64,000 nucleotides of DNA, from positions 1,922,001-1,986,000 of the forward strand of contig WOAB01000501.1 of assembly GCA_027886185.1 (NCBI GenBank), given 5' to 3'. The stretch comes from Rheum nobile (taxonomy: Eukaryota; Streptophyta; Magnoliopsida; Caryophyllales; Polygonaceae). A program made the position numbers and the translations under genes. The notes below the pieces were generated by a model that worked only from the letters and a program-made list of their open reading frames with translations, was not told the DNA's origin and made no database searches. Shown here in pieces: positions 54,610 through 64,000 of the stretch; the first letter of the stretch is position 1; the number at the start of each line of letters is the position of its first letter.

Positions 54610-56097
54610 CTAGCGACGCTCGTACTTGCGAGCCCAGATGTGTTTGCCGTTGATCTGGAACTTGGTGAGGTAGTGGCCGTTGAGAACCCGATCCATATAG
54701 GAGAGCGACCCGACAACCATCTTAGCGAACAGGGTCTGGGTATCCGGATCCCGCATCCCCATCTTCAGCGACTCCACGCAATCGTACCCGAATCTCGCCG
54801 TGAACAGCTGTAACACTTCCCTCTCCACCACCGGAAATCCCTGTGAGAACGTCAGGAATATCGTCCTCTCATCCTTTGGCGCCTGCTCATCATCATCATA
54901 TATATACACCCACCATTCTCGATCAATTTCTTCAGTTATGGAAAATTTAGGGCAAAATTTGTACATATATATATCTCATTAGCTTCATTTCAAACCAATT
55001 TCATAACAACGAAACCTAGCTTTCTGATTTACTAAGATCAGTAATTATAACCCAAACTGAAAAATCAAACCAATTCTTGAATTTTTTTAATCATATTAAA
55101 TATATTATTTTGTCTTAAATTGTTTTTGCTATATTATACATGCTTATATATTATGTTAAAAAATAAATGTCATTTTAGCTTTTAATATTGGTTAAAAATT
55201 ATTTGTTATTTTAGAGTTTTAAGTTATGATTTATTGGAGATACAAAATATGCTAATTGGAAGTTGCATATTGATATAATCTATGTAATTTTTTTTATTCA
55301 TTTATTAAAAATAATTTGAGTAGTTATTATATTGTACATTTTAGAAAAGAATTATGGTATTTTTACTTACTTATTGCATTTTTTAATAGGTATGTTAAAT
55401 GTTAAAATAACTAAAAAATATATATGATATTCTTAAACTGCATATTATTAAAAGATTTATTAAATATTACTACTTTATATATTTTAACTTTTTTTATTAT
55501 TAGGGTAACACCTTTCAGATTAATCATCACCTGCTGGCGGAATTGCCACCCCCAGATGCCGGAGAGGGGGATCTTGCAGGTGAGGTGGCGGGTGACGAGC
55601 TCGGCGGAGCCGAAGCAGGCGTGGCGGGGGCAGGAGATGACGACGGATCCGAAGGCGGACCTGAACTGGTGGGCCCGGGACCCAAGAGCATGCAAAACGA
55701 CGTCGCTGAAGACCCAAGGGCAGACGTTCCTGAACACGGACTTGATGGAGTAGATGGCCGTGTACTTGTGGCGCGTGAAGCTCTCGAGGGAGAGGTCAAC
55801 GGCGTTGACCAGCCTGGCGGTCAGCGGGAGGCGGCCGCCGCCGGAGGGGATCCTCGACTGGAGGCAGTTGAGGCAGAGCACCGCCTCGTTGGCGAGCGCG
55901 TCGAGGACGCTGTCGGACTGATCCGGCAGGGCTGACGCCAGGGTGACGTCGAAGCCCACCTCGTCCAGCCACGCCCACGCCGCCATCACCAGGAGGCTCT
56001 CGGCCGGGTCCCGCCGGAGGGTGAAGAGGAGCCGCGCCAGGGTGTGGCGGTCGGACACGTGGCTGCGGTGGAGCTCGGCGAGGGTGATGGAACCCAT
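54610..56097 (-). CDS. Small RRM-like plant protein, two exons (about 279 aa)
   Basis: Exon 1 is 56097-55531 (189 codons from ATG, MGSITLAELHRSHVSD) and exon 2 is 54882-54610 (90 codons plus TAG), joined in phase by a 648-bp intron with GT at 55530 and AG at 54883-54884. The N-terminal half is alpha-helical (LARLLFTLRRDPAESLLVMA, LPLTARLVNAVDLSLESF). The C-terminal exon has the feel of an RRM-like alpha-beta plait (TIFLTFSQGFPVVEREVLQL, LFAKMVVGSL) ending in NGKHIWARKYERR. I recall a plant-specific nucleotide-binding-plait family with the same GKHVWARKY tail, but its function is not known to me. Exon 1 is GC-rich compared with its surroundings. A TATA box lies 117 bp upstream. No frame damage. 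Confidence 0.7.
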
Positions 56098-56213
56098 TAA
56101 TTGCAATTTGCAAAATTAATGAAATTAAGTTTGGGGGAGAAAATTGCAAGGGAGTGTGTGTGAGTGAGGGATAGTGTGAGGAGTGAGGGGGGTTGGGCCA
56201 TACTGTGGGGCCC

Positions 56214-56221
56214 TATTTATA
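56214..56221 (-). promoter_or_regulatory. TATA box of the RRM-like gene
   Basis: Minus strand reads TATAAATA in GGACTATAAATAGGGCC, 117 bp before the ATG at 56097. Followed by a CT-rich leader. Confidence 0.7.
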
Positions 56222-57252
56222 GTCCACCGTGGCATCGGCCATTTCACGAAAGGTGACGTGTAAGAGATCATCCCCTTAGTTGGCACCACACACGTGGCGA
56301 TTTCTTTCTGCACCTTCTCTAATTTCTTTTATTCAGTTTTTCTTTTCTTAGCTAAGTTTGTGGTACTATATATTATAGGTTGTATTACTTGAGTAACGCG
56401 AGTATATTCAATAAGAAAAATAAATTGTTTTAATATATATATATTATTTACAGAATTCGGATTCGAGATAGGAATAAATATGCAAGATAAAAATTGGAGG
56501 AAACTTCCAAGAAATAACAATATATTTTCATACATATAAATATATATTCTTTACCCTTTTCCTTTACTTTGTTGGTCCGCATCTTGTGAAAATGAATTGC
56601 CAGATGTTCAAAGCATACGTTTGTGTATATTGGTAGTGCTTTCAGTTACAATGCAAGTGCATGTACCACACAACACAATTGAATTTTGCACCTCAACTGA
56701 TCAAGTAAAATGTAATCCTATCTTAACTTTCTGAATTGTATTTATTCGATCTTAGGGTCTGTTTAGATAATCTCGTAAAATATATTAAAATGTATTTTTT
56801 GTATTAAATTATATTAAATTATTAATTTAATAAAAGATAATGTATTCTCAAGAGAATTCAAACAAACTCTTAATCTTAATTAACAAATAAGTTCAAACTT
56901 GATCGAACTTGAACGCCCTTCAAGGTGGGTGGTTCTTCATGATCCATGCTTATGTTATATGTTCAGGTTTGAAATGATCGATGTATATATGAAATTTAGG
57001 ACTAGCTTAATTTCGAAATATCTTATATATATCTAGCGGAATAGAAATTTCGTTAAACTTATGTGGTGAAAGATCACCACATCTCTAAACAAAGTTCAAC
57101 CTCTATCTACTCCTAAATACGTTTATTTAGGTAAGTTTATTTTTTTCGTTACTCAAAGAATTTGTTCTCATTCGAGAGACCGAATTACTCGCTATTAGGC
57201 CGACCTTTTAAACAGTGTGCAATGGCGCAAATAAAGGAAAAAACACTCACCT
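56222..57252. other. AT-rich intergenic DNA upstream of the RRM-like gene
   Basis: No gene seen. Contains an hAT-like MITE (56754-56871). Proximal part (56222-56330) may hold promoter elements; CACGTG-like ACACACGTGGCG at 56288 is a possible G-box-related site. Confidence 0.5.
56754..56871. mobile_element. Short hAT-like MITE, copy 2
   Basis: Starts AGGGTCTGTTTAGATAATC and ends TTCAAACAAACTCTT. The AT-rich centre (ATATATTAAAATGTATTTTTT, TTATTAATTTAATAAAA) matches copy 1 at 44944. About 118 bp. Confidence 0.5.
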
Positions 57253-57269
57253 TTCTTTAATACTTCATT

Positions 57270-57470
57270 TTTTTTGGTGAAAAAAAGTTTAGTGGAGTTG
57301 GGTTTCGGGGGCTCCACAGGATCAGGCCAGACCTTTGAACTCTTCGAACACTTATTAAGGATTTACAGATCACCCACCAACAAAGTCCTAACAGCTGGCA
57401 ACGAGGATCAAACGCGGGTCTTTTTAGACCTCATGCGTGTCCCTTACCATTTGAACCAACCTTTGTTGGC
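57270..57470 (-). mobile_element. tRNA-derived SINE with 17-bp target duplication
   Basis: Perfect direct repeat TTCTTTAATACTTCATT at 57253-57269 and 57471-57487. On the minus strand the element starts GCCAACAAAGGTTGGTTCAA, with TGGTTCAAATGGTAAGGG near an A-box position and GTTTGATCCTCG as B box, and ends in an A-rich tail with TTTTTTTCACC. Length about 201 bp. These are the marks of a plant SINE retroposed by LINE machinery. Confidence 0.85.
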
Positions 57471-57487
57471 TTCTTTAATACTTCATT

Positions 57488-58800
57488 CGTTTCATAATAT
57501 TTAAGTTTTTTATTCATTTAGAAATTTCGAAGACTGCCGTATCTTCTTCGATAAAAAAATAAAAAATAATAATTTTCAATGAATAATTAATGAAAAATCT
57601 AAGTAGTTAAAGTTAAGAAACAAGTGCTTTAAAACTAGAATTAATTATTTTCAAAAGCTTTGAATATTTATTATATATAAATAATGAAATATATTAAATT
57701 AAAAATCATAGTTAAAAGGAAATGTTATGTATAGTATTATGAAACGGTAGAAATAGTATACGTTCAAAAGCAATATCCTCTAGCATAAACTGTTTATCTT
57801 AAGATTGTTCGAGGCAACATTTTCTTAAAATGTATTGGCGCTTGTTCGGTATGGTTTATTTGGGGTCTTAAGGGTCTTATATGGAAAAATCAGCCTACGC
57901 GAGTCATCTTTCTCCTAAATGTTGTTTGGCGGCAGTGTGACTTATCGATGACTGAATGGAGTTTATTTTGACTGATACTTGATGAAATGTATCAGCCTCG
58001 ATCTCCAACTTATGGGTCTTATGTTGGGAGGCTTATCATTTCCAACTCGATTTTGCCCCTCACTGCCGCTTCTGAGCGATGCATTTGCAGTTCAATTGTT
58101 GAGCGTGTTCGAAGAAATCGCCCCCCGATTGTCCTCTGTAAGATCTTCTTCCTCTCTTCTCCTCGTTCAGATCTGTCTCGGAAGACCCCGACCCCTCTTC
58201 TCTAATCGCGTTCGCCATTTTTCTGTCCTTCGAGTTTCAAGGGTGGATCTAGACCCCGACCCCACTTCCTCCTCCTCCTCCTCCTTCGATCATCGTTCTC
58301 TTTGAAAGGCTTTTCTAGATCTAGGGTTGTAAAGCTCCAATTTGAGCTTATTAATCAAATTGCTAGAATTTAGGGTTAATCGAACATCTGAGCTCGAACG
58401 ATGCTTCGAACCTGCTCTAGTAGACGAACAAGCGTCGAGAGCTAGAGGAAGACGAACTTGGGAGAGTTGGCTGTGATGTTACGATCTGGAGTGCAACTTG
58501 AGGAAGACGAACGTGGGAGGGCTGGAGCTGCCAAGAATGAACGTGGAAGAAAGAAATTTTGGGGGAAAAAGTATACCCCTAATTTTTTTTATTAAGGGCA
58601 GAATTGTAATTTTATATAAAATTAAATTTCAATAAATCATTTATACCGAACATGTATTTATGTTTTAGATTCTTATATTCAGCTTCAGTCACAATACAAT
58701 TCAGCCCACGACTTATTTTCTTTCAATCAGCTTCTGCCCAATTCAATTCATACTTCAGCTTCAGCCTCAATAAGTTTCAGTCATATCGAACATATCTTTA
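57488..58800. other. Unassigned region, possibly a captured gene leader in a DNA transposon
   Basis: 57500-57830 is AT-rich. 58060-58310 is richer in C/T and reads like a plant 5' UTR and first exon (TCCTCCTCCTCCTCCTTCGA), but no credible protein emerges. TTGTTCGGTATGG at 57844 and CATATCGAACATATC at 58784 might be diverged inverted ends. I cannot name an element or gene. Confidence 0.3.
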
Positions 58801-59931
58801 TATTATACAATGTTAACTTGTTGCTTCCTTCTATAGTTTTGGGTTTGTTGTTTCGAACATCCTCGGACATTTTGAGTAGAATAAGAATATTATTTTTATG
58901 GCGCTAAGGAGTACATATATAGAGAAATGCATTGTGTTAGCAATGGATTGTAATTGGAAGTGAAAAGGAAGAGGTGAAAATTGAAGTTAATTGTTATTGC
59001 TGTCGCCCACTTTCAGGTGATGGGCGAGGCAGATTATTGTCCTATCCGACATCCGTAACGGATGCATTGACAGCTGACCATTCAACCAACTCATTTATAC
59101 TCCATAAATCAACCAATAATCTGAATTAATACAATATTTACTTCATAAATCAACCCATAATCTGAATTAATACAATATTTTTAATGGCAAATTAATATCC
59201 ACTACGTTATTTAATACTTATTATTTGGATTTGTAGCACAACTATTAAAATATCTAATATTTTTTTAAGGTAAATATAAATAATTAAGTTAAAACACTAT
59301 ATCATTTTCCTAAAATCTATAATTTAATTATTACTCTTCTTATTTTAATTATGAATAAATAAATAAAATTTTCATAGAAAGTTTTAACATGTACAATTTG
59401 TAATAACATATCTATAAAATGACAAATATTTATTAACAAAAGTAAAAATATAAAATAACACTTATTTCTTAACAGATGTTCAATTTTTCTTCCTAATAAA
59501 TGCTTCAATTACTACGACTTGCTTAATTGGTTCATAATATAATGCCCTTTTTTGTTTACATTCTCCATCAGTTTTATTAATATCGCATATTACGGTTTTT
59601 AATGTAATACAGTATAGACTGACAATAATCTGTGTGAAACTCTAGAAAATCATTGAATGTGGCAATGGAAATGAGAGAGGATGAGAATTCTACAGGAGTA
59701 TATTGGACATTCTCTTATGTTTCTTTTTCTATTTTTAAAATGATTATTATTTGTAGGAAAAATAAATTAAAATATGCAACACTGGAAAAAGAACTAACTA
59801 AATATATCTGACATATGTGCATTTGACATACATACATAAGTTGGTTTTAAGTGACTTGAAATAATCTACTTAACCAATATACTCCAAATAAATTTGAATT
59901 AGGTTATTAAAGCATCTACAAGATATATATC
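58801..59931. other. AT-rich intergenic DNA
   Basis: No gene seen. A short direct repeat (TAATCTGAATTAATACAATATTTA near 59118 and 59159) is present. Confidence 0.6.
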
Positions 59932-60470
59932 TAGAGGTGTTAAGCGGTTCCTTTGAATCGTTGAACCGGCGGTTCTGAAACCGTCCAAAACTGTCTGGAA
60001 CCGTAATCGAATGAAACCGTTCGAGGTCGGTTTCGGTTCATGATTTCATAGAACCGTGGAACCGGCGATTCCAAACTGTTTCAGAACCGTCAATTTCAAA
60101 CCTATTAGGTAAGTGAATTTCCATAATAAAAGTAAGATGACTACGTGAGTTTTGATTTCTCTAACCCGGAGAGAACACGTAAGTAACTTAATTGTGTTCA
60201 AATCCTTTATTTTTCCATTTTTTTTTTATAATTTTATATAAAGACAAATGCTTATTATATTTTTTAGTTTAAGAATATATTTGATAATAAAAATATAAAA
60301 ATTAAATGATTAATATATATTTTTTTTTTATATTCAACTTTTTTTGGATTTTTTTATAAAAAATATTATTTTTTATCTGGTTCGAAATCGGCAAAACCAG
60401 ACAGAACCAGACTTGGTCGATTCTAATTCCGGTTCATGATTTTTTGGATCGAGAACCGTTAACATCTCTA
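59932..60470. mobile_element. hAT-like non-autonomous element with repeated GGTTC motifs
   Basis: Ends TAGAGGTGTTAAGCGGTTC and GAACCGTTAACATCTCTA form an inverted repeat of about 18 bp. Inside, GAACCG/CGGTTC motifs occur more than ten times near both ends. No transposase. Flanks are AT-rich (ATATATATC on both sides), so an 8-bp TSD cannot be fixed with certainty. Confidence 0.65.
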
Positions 60471-60639
60471 CATATATATCAACTAACGGCATATCGTCTC
60501 TTGTATGGGAGAAAAGAACATTGCAAACAGAATAATCTTTTGTGCCTTGGGCCATCTTGAGATTATTAGGCCTGCTTACATCTGCTGTGTGTAAGGTAGT
60601 ACTTAAAATTGGGCCTGAACATGATCTGGTGGTGGGCCT

Positions 60640-61235
60640 ATTTGTATGGACTTTATAGAGAATTTTGGGCCCATTGACCCTTTAAGAGTTTTTAATTAGT
60701 AAAAGAGGATTTTGGACTCATTGGCCCTTTAAGAGTTTTCAATTAATAAAATGGACCCCTACTAGTTTTTAAGGTTTAAAGGGTAGGGGATAGGGAGTAG
60801 GGTTTAGGGAGAGGGAGAAAGGTCTATTTTTGCTAAGGGTCCATTAATTTTAAAAAAGGTTTGTCAAATGGTTATTTATCTAACTCACCGTTAATAAAAT
60901 GGACGAGGATTTTGGGCCCATTGGCCCTTTAAGAGTTTTCAATTAATAAAATGACCCCTACTAGTTTTTAAGGTTTAAAGAGTAGGGGATAAGGGGTAGG
61001 GAGTAGGGTTTAGGGAGAGGGTCTATTTTTGCTAAGGATCCATTAGTTTAAAAAAAGGTTTGTCAAATGATTATTTACCTAACTCACCGTAAAATGGACC
61101 CCTACTAGTTTTTAAGGTTTAAAGGGTAGGGGGTAGGGAGTAGGGTTTAGGGAGATGGGTCTATTTTTACTAAGGGTCCATTAGTTTAAAAAAGGTTTGT
61201 CAAAGGGTTATTTACCTAACTTATCGGACTTTATA
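60640..61235 (+). repeat. About 200-bp direct repeat, three copies
   Basis: Copies share CCCTTTAAGAGTTTTCAATT, AATAAAATGGACCCCTACTA, GTTTTTAAGGTTTAAAG, GGGTAGGGAGTAGGGTTTAG and GGTTTGTCAAATGGTTATTT. They begin near 60705, 60905 and 61088 (the last one shortened). The GTAGGGTTTAGGG parts resemble degenerate telomere repeat. Non-coding. Confidence 0.8.
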
Positions 61236-61299
61236 AAGCATCATGTAACAGAAATCACAACGGAATTAACTGAAATTGTATTGAAAAAAAATTAGTAGC

Positions 61300-62075
61300 T
61301 TGAAAACCACATAAACTAAAAACGGAATTTTCGCATGCTACTCCTAAGAAATTGCCAAATTCGCTATATACCCACAGGTTTGGACATTTTCGTACGGTAA
61401 CCCTCAAGTTTTATAAAATTTTGCCTCGTGCCCTTTTGTTCGGTGAGTTAGGTAAATAATCATTTGACAAACCTTTTTTTAAACTAATGGACCCTTAGCA
61501 AAAATGGACCCCTCTCTCTCCTTAAACCCTACTCCCTACCCCATATTCCCTAACCTTTAAACCTTAAAAACTAGTAGGGGTCCATTTTATTAATTAAAAA
61601 CTCTTAAAGGGCCAATGGACCCAAAATCCTCCGTTAACAGAACATTAATTAAGTAAAATATTGCGCTATTCAATATTGTGTTTCACGCGTTTTTTCTCTC
61701 CTTGAGAAAACAGAGAAACAAGAAAGAAGAAGACGCCAATAGTAGGCGGTGCCGCGGTGACCGGGAAGATGTCGCACCGCTGGTGGGTAGTGACTGGAAG
61801 TACGAGGTGGTCGAGCGACATTGCGGGAGGAGACGATGTGGCAGTTGTACTACGCAAGCTTAGTGAAAGAGTCAGAGTTGTGGTCGAGGAGAAGAAAAGA
61901 AGCGAAGAAGAGGATTTTGGACTCATTGACCCTTTAAAAGTTTTCAATTAATAAAATGGACCCCTATTAGTTTTTAAGGTTTAAAGGATAAGGGATAAAG
62001 GGTAGGGAGTAGGGTTTAGGGAGAGGGAGAGGGGTCTATTTTTACTAAGGGTCCATTAGTTTAAAAAAATACTAG
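61300..62075. repeat. Inverted and further direct copies of the same repeat
   Basis: 61445-61630 is the reverse complement of the preceding unit (GAGTTAGGTAAATAATCATT ... GGGCCAATGGACCCAAAATC), and 61910-62070 is another direct copy. Between the two, 61660-61910 is a GC-richer insert with small open frames and no recognised protein. Together they form a fold-back of about 0.18-kb arms. At 61330-61430 a segment (GAATTTTCGCATGCTACTCC, CCCACAGGTTTGGACATTTT) resembles in style the TIR at 26612. The whole may be a foldback or MULE-type element, but I could not fix its ends. Confidence 0.55.
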
Positions 62076-62110
62076 CATAATGCTCGTGCCATGCACGGGT
62101 TATGGTTATA
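62076..62110. repeat. Short hairpin motif CTCGTGCCATGCACGGG
   Basis: CTAGCATAATGCTCGTGCC ATGCACGGGTTATGG: a GTGCCATGCAC hairpin often found at the edge of dispersed plant repeats. Origin not assigned. Confidence 0.4.
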
Positions 62111-62214
62111 AATTTTCTAAAATAATTTTTATTAGGTAAATTTAACTCTAATAATTTTTATTAGAGTTAAATATTATAAATTATCTTCTTTTTACCAAAA
62201 ATTAGGAGATATAC

Positions 62215-62560
62215 GAAATTAACAAAAATATTATTATTAGTAGTAGTAGTAGATATTATCTTCTTAATTAATATATAATTATTATTATTATTAGAGATAG
62301 ATATAGATTATCTTTTTTTACCAAAAAAGATTATCTTCTTTTTACCAAAAAAGAAGATATACGATATTATCGAAATTATTATTATTAGATATTATCTTTT
62401 TAATTAATATATAGTAATTATTATTATTAGAGATAGATATAGATTATCTTTTTTACCAAAAACGATTATCTTCTTTTTACCAAAAAAGAAGATATACGAT
62501 ATTATCGAAATTATTATTATTAGATATTATCTTCTTATTTAATATATAATAATTAAGTAT
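62215..62560 (+). repeat. 135-bp tandem repeat, about 2.5 copies
   Basis: TAGAGATAGATATAGATTATC occurs at 62292 and 62428; GAAGATATACGATATTATCG at 62353 and 62488. The unit also contains a (TTA)n run and TTACCAAAAAAGAAGATATA. Non-coding. Confidence 0.85.
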
Positions 62561-62999
62561 TTATTATTATAATAGGCTTTTGGTAGGCTTGATGAGGTGG
62601 CGAATGATGTGACATAGCTTAAAGGCCGACACATAGGCGAATTGAACGTAATGATGACATATATGCAAAAGCCTTAAACACGTATGCGGATCAAACTTTC
62701 TGTAAAGTGTAAACCATTCAAGGTTAATATTTACCAATTATAAGTATAATTCTTATGTAGATATTGTACATTGGAAATATCTCAACCATAGAATTTGATA
62801 CGTTAGTTACGGCTAAGATAATGAATATTAAGATAAAAGACATGTTTTGAAGTTGTAAAATTTGGATATTAACCTAGAAAATTATCTTAGCTACTATTTA
62901 AATTTGATATTATGGGGAATTAATATATCACAATCAATCTATTTAATTTAAAGCACATAAATTATGATTTGTTTTAAATTAATAACAAAATGAACAAAT
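62561..62999. other. AT-rich intergenic DNA
   Basis: No gene or named element seen. Confidence 0.6.
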
Positions 63000-64000
63000 A
63001 TATTAAAAGTTTGACTTTTTAAAAAGAGATAGATATATAATGAAATTAGATCATTATATTCTTACGTAGATATTGTACATAAGATATATCTCAACCATAG
63101 AATATGATAAGCTAGTTATGGCTAAAGTTTTTATATATTAAAAGTATGAAGAAAGTTATACAAAAATACCAATATATATGGAATTAGTTATTAAATCACA
63201 AATAATATTTATTTGGAAAATTCGGATTTATTATTTTTAATCTGAAATTATAAGATAAAGTTTTATATTGTCAAAACTAAATTAGTTTTAAATATTTATG
63301 GTAAAAATTCAAATAATAAGATAAAGTTTCTATAAAGAAATAGAAAGAAATAAACAATAAGATAAGAAATGATATAATTATTATTTATCTTTAAATAATT
63401 TTGGTAAATATAGATTATTCACAAATATATTGTGTTTATATCTTATACTTAAAGATATATTAAAAGTATGAGGAAACTTATACAAAAATACCAATTTTTT
63501 TTGGATTTATTAGTTTTTATTAAAAAAAAAAAATCGGATTTAGTATTTTTGATCCGAAATAATAAGATAAAGTTTTATTTTGTCAAAATTAAATTAGTTT
63601 CAAATAGTTATGGTAAAAATTCAAATAATAAGACAAAGTTTTTGTAAAGAAAAGGAAATAAACAATAAGATAAGAAATGATATAATTATTATTTAGTTTT
63701 AAAAAGTTATGATAAATATAGATTGTCCACAAATATATTCTATTCATATTTTATAATTAAAGATATATTAAAAGTATGAGGAAAGTTATACAAAACTACC
63801 AAAATATTGAATTTATTAGTTTTTATAATACAAATAATTTTTATTAAAAAAATCGAATTCATTTTTTTTAAACCAAAATAATAAGATAAGGTTTTATATT
63901 GTCAAAATTAAATTAGTTTTAAATGGCTGTGGTAAAATTTCAAATAAATAAGATAAAGTTTTTATAAAGAAATAGGAACAAAGAAACAATAAGATAAGAA
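63000..64000 (+). repeat. 0.31-0.33-kb tandem repeat, about three copies, running out of the window
   Basis: TAAGATAAAGTTTTATATTG and TCAAAATTAAATTAGTTTTAAAT recur at about 63251, 63563 and 63892 (periods 312 and 329). Each copy also has AGAAATAAACAATAAGATAAG and AAAAGTATGAGGAAAGTTATAC. Very AT-rich and diverged. The array probably continues past 64000. Confidence 0.8.

Noticed and set aside
55527..56149. Several long open frames on both strands over exon 1 of the RRM-like gene (Pro/Ser/Arg-rich or Gly/Glu/Ala-rich).
   Set aside because: They are shadows caused by high GC of the true exon; the chosen frame has the intron-exon fit and a sensible protein.

Overview
This is eukaryotic nuclear DNA from a flowering plant, very probably a eudicot. 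The evidence is spliceosomal introns with plant-type GT/AG borders, plant transposon families (CACTA, MULE, Copia, L1-type LINE, TRIM, Stowaway and hAT-like MITEs, a tRNA-like SINE), a WEB-family coiled-coil gene and an AT-rich intergenic background. I cannot name the species. No bacterial operons, rRNA, tRNA or CRISPR arrays were seen. Intron borders were placed by eye.

Only two genes look like ordinary host genes: a three-exon gene for a very large WEB-family coiled-coil protein (28658-34493, +) and a two-exon gene for a small RRM-like plant protein (54610-56097, -). Almost everything else is transposon-derived and nested.

Region by region. (1) 1-15350: a large Mutator-like element (element A, left end outside the window). 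It carries a plant mobile domain (PMD) gene, a mini B3-domain gene, a GRF zinc-finger gene and, on the minus strand, a FAR1-like/MULE transposase fused to SWIM and OTU domains. The last gene is broken by a 2988-bp LTR (9714-12701, TSD CGTAC) and by a 3993-bp CACTA element in an intron (4886-8878, TSD GAT). (2) 15371-~25027: a 5'-truncated minus-strand LINE, split by a young Copia element (18208-24452, TSD ATTTC, two 718-bp LTRs). (3) 25199-26195: head-to-head and tandem TRIM LTRs. (4) 26612-27738: a small MULE with about 250-bp TIRs and a perfect 9-bp TSD. (5) 28658-34493: the WEB gene. (6) about 34830-44050: a second large Mutator-like element (element B) with PMD, transposase-OTU and GRF genes, all decayed by in-frame stops. 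(7) 44053-44668: a possible solo LTR. (8) 45989-53545: a decayed minus-strand Copia element (TSD GTGAT). (9) 53863-57470: a Stowaway MITE, the RRM-like gene, an hAT-like MITE and a SINE with a 17-bp TSD. (10) 57.8-64 kb: AT-rich intergenic DNA with an hAT-like element, several direct and inverted repeats and 0.13-0.33-kb tandem repeats.

The most notable system is the pair of large MULE-like elements. Each carries the same core gene set (PMD, GRF finger, FAR1/MULE/SWIM/OTU), and each carries its own private palindrome repeated in its non-coding DNA. In element A the same 37-bp palindrome (arms like GACCGTTTATGCGCTTA) stands 12-27 bp upstream of a TATA box in front of three separate genes on both strands, like an internal regulon. 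In element B the palindrome is CCACACGTAACGTGTGG, in clusters with about 22-24 bp spacing. This invites comparison with the VANDAL/VANC anti-silencing system, but that link is inference.
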